A stretch of 47,386 bases of DNA from Lachnospiraceae bacterium UBA7784. Lineage in GTDB: Bacteria; Bacillota; Clostridia; Lachnospirales; Lachnospiraceae. The DNA lies in NCBI GenBank assembly GCA_002480925.1, contig DLDA01000053.1, positions 1-47,386 on the forward strand. The letters are read 5' to 3'. The translations under genes and the position numbers were made by a program. This document shows positions 43,931 through 47,386 of the stretch, one piece after another (position 1 is the stretch's first letter; the number at the start of each line of letters is the position of its first letter). A model generated the notes under the pieces. That model had not been told where the DNA came from and searched no databases. It saw only the letters and a list, made by a program, of their open reading frames with translations.

Positions 43931-45121
43931 ATGATAAATCAGAAGTACAAGGACAGACTGTCCAAAAAGAACGTGATAAGAAGGCTTGCTGCCTTTGCTC
44001 ATAAGAGAGGACAGGAGATCGGATACGAGAATGTATTCGATTATTCTCTTGGTAATCCTTCGGTAGCGACACCTGCTTCCTATAATGAAGCAGTGATAGA
44101 TATGTATAAGACTATGGATTCAATGTCGCTTCATGGATACTCCCCTTCGCTTGGCAATACCCATGTCAGGGAGGTAATAGCCGATTCATTGTCGAGAAGG
44201 TTTCATCTCCCATATCAGGCAAAGCATATCTTTCCGACTTCAGGAGCAGCAGGCGCTATAGCTCATGCAGTCAGGGCAGTGACGGCTCCTGGAGATACAG
44301 TTCTTACATTTGCTCCGTTTTTCCCGGAATATACTCCCTATGTGAATGATACTGGGGCAGTGCTTAAGGTTGTCCCGCCTGATATACCTGATTTCCAGAT
44401 CAATTTCACAGAGCTTGAGAGGATGCTCGATGAAAATGTATCAGCAGTCCTTATCAATTCTCCGAATAACCCGTCTGGTGCCATATATACAGAGGAGACA
44501 CTGACACGTCTTTCTGATTTTATGAACAGGAAGCAGAAGGAGTACGGTCATGACATCTTTCTTATAAGCGATGAGCCATACAGGGAGATAGTTTTCGATG
44601 GGAGAAAATGCCCCTATCCATCGGCTTTCTATGACAATACACTCTCCTGCTACTCCTTTTCGAAGAGCATGTCTCTGCCGGGAGAGAGGATCGGCTATAT
44701 AGCGGTAAATCCCAAGGCAACGGATGCAGACATACTTGTCGATATCTTTGGACAGATCAGCCGTGGCATAGGACATAACTGCCCGGCTTCGACATCACAG
44801 CTTGGTATCGCATCGGTTATCGACCAGACAGCGGATCTGTCGGTATATGAGACCAATATGAACCTGCTCTATGACGCTCTGACTGATATAGGCTTTGAGG
44901 TGGTACGCCCTCAGGGGACCTTCTATATCTTCCCTAAGGCTCTGGAGGAGGATGCTGTAGCCTTCAGCGATAAGGCGCTTGAGTATGATCTGATACTGGT
45001 ACCTGCCGACAATTTTGGCGCTCCAGGGTATTTTAGAATGGCATACTGCATAGATACAGATAAGGTAAAGCGTTCTATACCTGTTCTAAGGAAATTCGCA
45101 CACGAGGTATATGGTAAATGA
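43931..45121 (+). CDS. PLP-dependent aminotransferase (class I/II)
   Basis: A 396-residue fold-type I aminotransferase. Visible motifs are LINSPNNPSGAIYT for the PLP ring, SDEPYREIVFDG with the Asp-x-x-Tyr pair, and SFSKSMSLPGERIGYI, whose Lys is the Schiff-base residue. The C-terminal Arg for the substrate carboxylate lies in YFRMAYC. It resembles aspartate/aromatic aminotransferases of Clostridia; the amino donor cannot be fixed. AAAGGAGC precedes the ATG. The thioesterase gene follows with an ATGA overlap. Confidence 0.92.
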   Translation: MINQKYKDRLSKKNVIRRLAAFAHKRGQEIGYENVFDYSLGNPSVATPASYNEAVIDMYKTMDSMSLHGYSPSLGNTHVREVIADSLSRRFHLPYQAKHIFPTSGAAGAIAHAVRAVTAPGDTVLTFAPFFPEYTPYVNDTGAVLKVVPPDIPDFQINFTELERMLDENVSAVLINSPNNPSGAIYTEETLTRLSDFMNRKQKEYGHDIFLISDEPYREIVFDGRKCPYPSAFYDNTLSCYSFSKSMSLPGERIGYIAVNPKATDADILVDIFGQISRGIGHNCPASTSQLGIASVIDQTADLSVYETNMNLLYDALTDIGFEVVRPQGTFYIFPKALEEDAVAFSDKALEYDLILVPADNFGAPGYFRMAYCIDTDKVKRSIPVLRKFAHEVYGK

Positions 45122-45618
45122 GTCATTTAGGGAATAATGATGACCGTCCTGTAAAGACGGTCGAGCTTTCGAGATCAGAGGTCACCCATGTGGTGATGCA
45201 GATAGATATAAACGGTCAGGGGAGGCTGTTTGGCGGCAGGCTTATGGAATGGATAGATGAGGTCGGTGGAATGACAGCTATGAGACATTCCACCCATGAG
45301 GTGATCACTGCATCAGTTGACAATCTGACCTTCAAGGCGGAGGCCAGACTAAATGATATGGTGGTGATGATCGGGAAGGTGACTCATGTAGGAAACTCGT
45401 CCATGGAGGTCAGAGTTGACTCTTACCGCGAGAATGAGGTCGGGATGCGTACCCCTATAAACCGTGCTTATCTGACCTATGTCGCTGTCACCCCGGAGGG
45501 AAAGCCGATCCGGGTGCCTTACGGTCTCGAGGTAAATGGCCCGGGTGAGGAAGCAGAGTGGGAGGGCGCGATAAAGCGCCAGAGGATGCGTCTGGAAAGG
45601 AAAAAGGAGGCATTCTGA
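45118..45618 (+). CDS. Acyl-CoA thioesterase (hotdog fold, YkhA/BACH type)
   Basis: A 166-residue cytoplasmic thioesterase that hydrolyses acyl-CoA to free acid and CoA. QGRLFGGRLMEWIDEVGGMTAMRHS carries the conserved Gly-Gly and Asp of the active site, and VDNLTFKAEARLNDMVVMIGKV is the second signature. A basic, helical tail (IKRQRMRLERKK) follows. Length is normal for YkhA-like proteins. It is translationally coupled to the aminotransferase. Substrate chain length is not deducible. It converges with the CoA-transferase, 117 bp away; that gap has no clear terminator. Confidence 0.88.
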   Translation: MSHLGNNDDRPVKTVELSRSEVTHVVMQIDINGQGRLFGGRLMEWIDEVGGMTAMRHSTHEVITASVDNLTFKAEARLNDMVVMIGKVTHVGNSSMEVRVDSYRENEVGMRTPINRAYLTYVAVTPEGKPIRVPYGLEVNGPGEEAEWEGAIKRQRMRLERKKEAF

Positions 45619-45735
45619 CATTTGCCGTAACCGATAAAGGCTCTGGCGGAGAAGATCACAAGTGATATCACCGCCATAGCCATTAAGGTCCTTATTATTA
45701 CAGATTTTTTGATTGTGTAATGTCCCCACTGAGAA

Positions 45736-47082
45736 TTATCTCTTGTTTGATGTCCTCCACATGCGAAGCTTCTCGGCATCCTTAATAAGCGCATCACGGC
45801 AGTCAGGATGAGCGATCGAGATCAGAGCCTCGGCTCTTTCCCAGGCAGAGAGTCCCTTCAGGTTTACCATACCATACTCTGTTACCACATACATGGTCTG
45901 AGGACGGGTATCGGTGACGATCGAGCCCTCTGCAAGAGTAGGACGGATACGGCTGTGAACTACGCCCTTCTTGTCTGTGAATGTAGAAGACATGCAGATG
46001 AAGCTCTTTCCACCATTTGAGAGGTAAGCGCCCTGAACGAAATCCTGCTGTCCGCCGGCACCTGAGATCTGACGGGTACCAGCAGATTCTCCGTTTACCT
46101 GCCCGTAGAGATCGATGTCGATCGCATTGTTGATGGAAATGAAGTTATCTATCTGTGAGATCACCCTGACGTCGTTGGTATAGTCGACAGGTGCACTCAT
46201 GCACTCCGGATTGTCATCGAGATAATCATAGAGCTTCTTTGTGCCGGCACCGAAGGCATAGACCTGACGGTATCTGTCTATGGTCTTCTTTGAACCGTTG
46301 ATCTTGCCGGCCCTTGCTATATCTACGAAAGCGTCCACATACATCTCTGTATGTACAGCCAGATCCTTAAGGTCAGACCGAGCGATGAGGGAGCCGACGG
46401 CGTTAGGCATACCGCCGATGCCCAGCTGCAGGCAGGCTCCGTTCGGGATCTCATTTACAATGAGCTCCGCCACCTTCTTGTCGATCTCAGTAGCCTCGCC
46501 ACAGGAAGCAAGCTCGCCAAGCGGTGGATTGTCGCCCTCGACTATGGCGCTTACCTTTGAGATATGGATCTCGGACTCATGACCACCAAGACAGCGAGGC
46601 ATATTCTTGTTGACCTCGACGATGATTTCCTCGGCATTCTCGCAGACAGCACCGAGATGAGAGGCACTCGGACCGAAGGAGAAGTATCCGTGCTTGTCCA
46701 TAGGAGCGACCTGGATCATAACGACCCTTGATGGAGTAGCATTATTGATACGATAGTAGCTAGGCAGCTCAGAATATTTGATAGGTGCAAAATATGAATT
46801 TGTGGTAGTGAGCATTTTTCTCTCAACTCCACTCATGTGCCATGAATTGTATGAAAAATGCTTGTCTGCATCCGGGACCTGCATGATAGCCGGTACATGG
46901 AACAGAATTCCACCACGTACATTTACGTCCTCAAGCTCGTCAGCCCTCTTCGCCAGAGCCTTGTCGAGAGCCTCCGGAGTGCCTACGCACCAGCCATAGT
47001 CAACCCAGTCACCGCTTCTGACACACTTCACAGCCTCATCGGCAGTGGTCAGTTTCTGCTGATATTCCTGTTCGAAACCCAT
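45736..47082 (-). CDS. but: Butyryl-CoA:acetate CoA-transferase-type enzyme
   Basis: A 448-residue family I CoA-transferase. It moves CoA from butyryl-CoA to acetate, releasing butyrate and acetyl-CoA in the last step of butyrate fermentation. The catalytic Glu is Glu246 in [22 protein letters not shown] is the oxyanion/CoA loop and [12 protein letters not shown] the C-terminal CoA-binding loop. The close relative 4-hydroxybutyrate CoA-transferase shares these motifs, so specificity is inferred from the overall look and the Clostridia setting. AAGGAGG lies 5 nt before the ATG. No bcd/etf/crt genes adjoin it. Confidence 0.88.
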   Translation of the reverse strand: MGFEQEYQQKLTTADEAVKCVRSGDWVDYGWCVGTPEALDKALAKRADELEDVNVRGGILFHVPAIMQVPDADKHFSYNSWHMSGVERKMLTTTNSYFAPIKYSELPSYYRINNATPSRVVMIQVAPMDKHGYFSFGPSASHLGAVCENAEEIIVEVNKNMPRCLGGHESEIHISKVSAIVEGDNPPLGELASCGEATEIDKKVAELIVNEIPNGACLQLGIGGMPNAVGSLIARSDLKDLAVHTEMYVDAFVDIARAGKINGSKKTIDRYRQVYAFGAGTKKLYDYLDDNPECMSAPVDYTNDVRVISQIDNFISINNAIDIDLYGQVNGESAGTRQISGAGGQQDFVQGAYLSNGGKSFICMSSTFTDKKGVVHSRIRPTLAEGSIVTDTRPQTMYVVTEYGMVNLKGLSAWERAEALISIAHPDCRDALIKDAEKLRMWRTSNKR

Positions 47083-47175
47083 ATTGCCTCCTTGTACTTT
47101 GACTTTGTGAAAAAATTAACTTACCATATTTTATCACTATTGGCATGAAAAAGATAGCGAATTTGCAATTTACGT

Positions 47176-47204
47176 TTTACAATTATGAGATGACAGTTTA
47201 AAAT
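47176..47204 (+). promoter_or_regulatory. Promoter of the MoxR gene
   Basis: TTTACA (47176-47181) and TAAAAT (47199-47204) are 17 bp apart, about 50 bp upstream of the start codon. Confidence 0.72.
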
Positions 47205-47252
47205 AAAAAAGATAATAAGAAAAGACCCCGTTTCATATGATGGAGGTTCGAT

Positions 47253-47386
47253 ATGAACAGGATAGCAGAAGCAGTTCTCACGAGAGTGGATTCGGTGATA
47301 AAAGGCAAGGATGAGGTCGTGCTCAAAGTGTTTGCAGCGATGATCGCAGGCGGACACATCCTGATGGAGGATATACCGGGAGTCGG
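47253..47386 (+). CDS. MoxR family AAA ATPase (5' part, cut by the window end)
   Basis: The first 44 residues of a MoxR-type AAA+ chaperone. VIKGKDEVVLKVFAAMIAGGHILMEDIPGVG matches the family's N-terminus up to the beginning of Walker A (GVGKT expected next). TGGAGG lies 6 nt before the ATG, and a good promoter is upstream. MoxR genes usually head operons with a von Willebrand or DUF58 protein, which would lie beyond the window. Confidence 0.88.
   Translation, partial: MNRIAEAVLTRVDSVIKGKDEVVLKVFAAMIAGGHILMEDIPGV

Noticed and set aside
45619..45735. Minus-strand membrane-peptide-like reading (IIRTLMAMAVISLVIF)
   Set aside because: It looks like a transmembrane helix, but it lacks a start codon with a ribosome site and runs into the thioesterase gene antisense; not enough to call a gene.

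Overview
The window reads as a chromosomal segment of a butyrate-producing, probably non-sporulating member of the Lachnospiraceae (Clostridia). The evidence is a butyryl-CoA:acetate CoA-transferase-type enzyme (45736-47082, -), Clostridia-style Mgl sugar-import genes, an archaeal/eukaryal-type prolyl-tRNA synthetase, low-GC Gram-positive promoters and strong AGGAGG ribosome sites. The conserved Firmicutes order rqcP(yabO)-[yabP-yabQ]-divIC-[spoIIE]-tilS-hpt-ftsH is present, but its sporulation genes are missing. No phage, IS element or CRISPR array was seen.

Layout. 1-7450: amidase, proS, a CCA-adding enzyme read in one frame with a PEGA lipoprotein, phosphohexomutase, HU. 7453-9964 (-): TraX-like membrane protein and a chemotaxis receptor. 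9965-10478: a gene-free, highly repetitive element built of 7-nt GAGGTNN/CCTCNNA units in both orientations. 10479-24583 (+): a long, closely packed run with rqcP, divIC, tilS, hpt, ftsH, a GH13 amylase, a translational GTPase fused to a Rae1/YacP-type ribonuclease domain, a YhaO/YhaN-like nuclease/ATPase pair and a DUF2974 hydrolase. 24585-29307: LTA-synthase-like sulfatase (-), a candidate structured RNA, tRNA-Val(CAC) followed at once by an OGG-type glycosylase, a glucosaminidase (-) and an unknown protein (-). 29503-39529 (+): galactose-type ABC importer (mglB-mglA-mglC), a YesN/YesM-like two-component system that carries a frameshift and an in-frame amber codon, and two further periplasmic-binding proteins. 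39531-43013: an SPL-like radical SAM protein, glycerol kinase and a short-chain dehydrogenase. 43014-47386: thioredoxin (-) and CsoR divergent around a clear CsoR-type operator, an aminotransferase, an acyl-CoA thioesterase, the CoA-transferase (-) and the start of a MoxR ATPase.

The genes fall into three themes: translation and RNA quality control (proS, CCA enzyme, rqcP, tilS, GTPase-Rae1 fusion), cell envelope (amidase, glucosaminidase, LTA-like synthase, divIC, ftsH), and sugar capture feeding butyrate fermentation (mgl genes with their sensor, GH13, phosphohexomutase, glycerol kinase, CoA-transferase). The most unusual items are the GTPase-Rae1 fusion, the CCA enzyme/lipoprotein joint frame, the damaged sugar-sensing two-component system, the 7-nt inverted repeat element and the unassigned structured RNA upstream of tRNA-Val.
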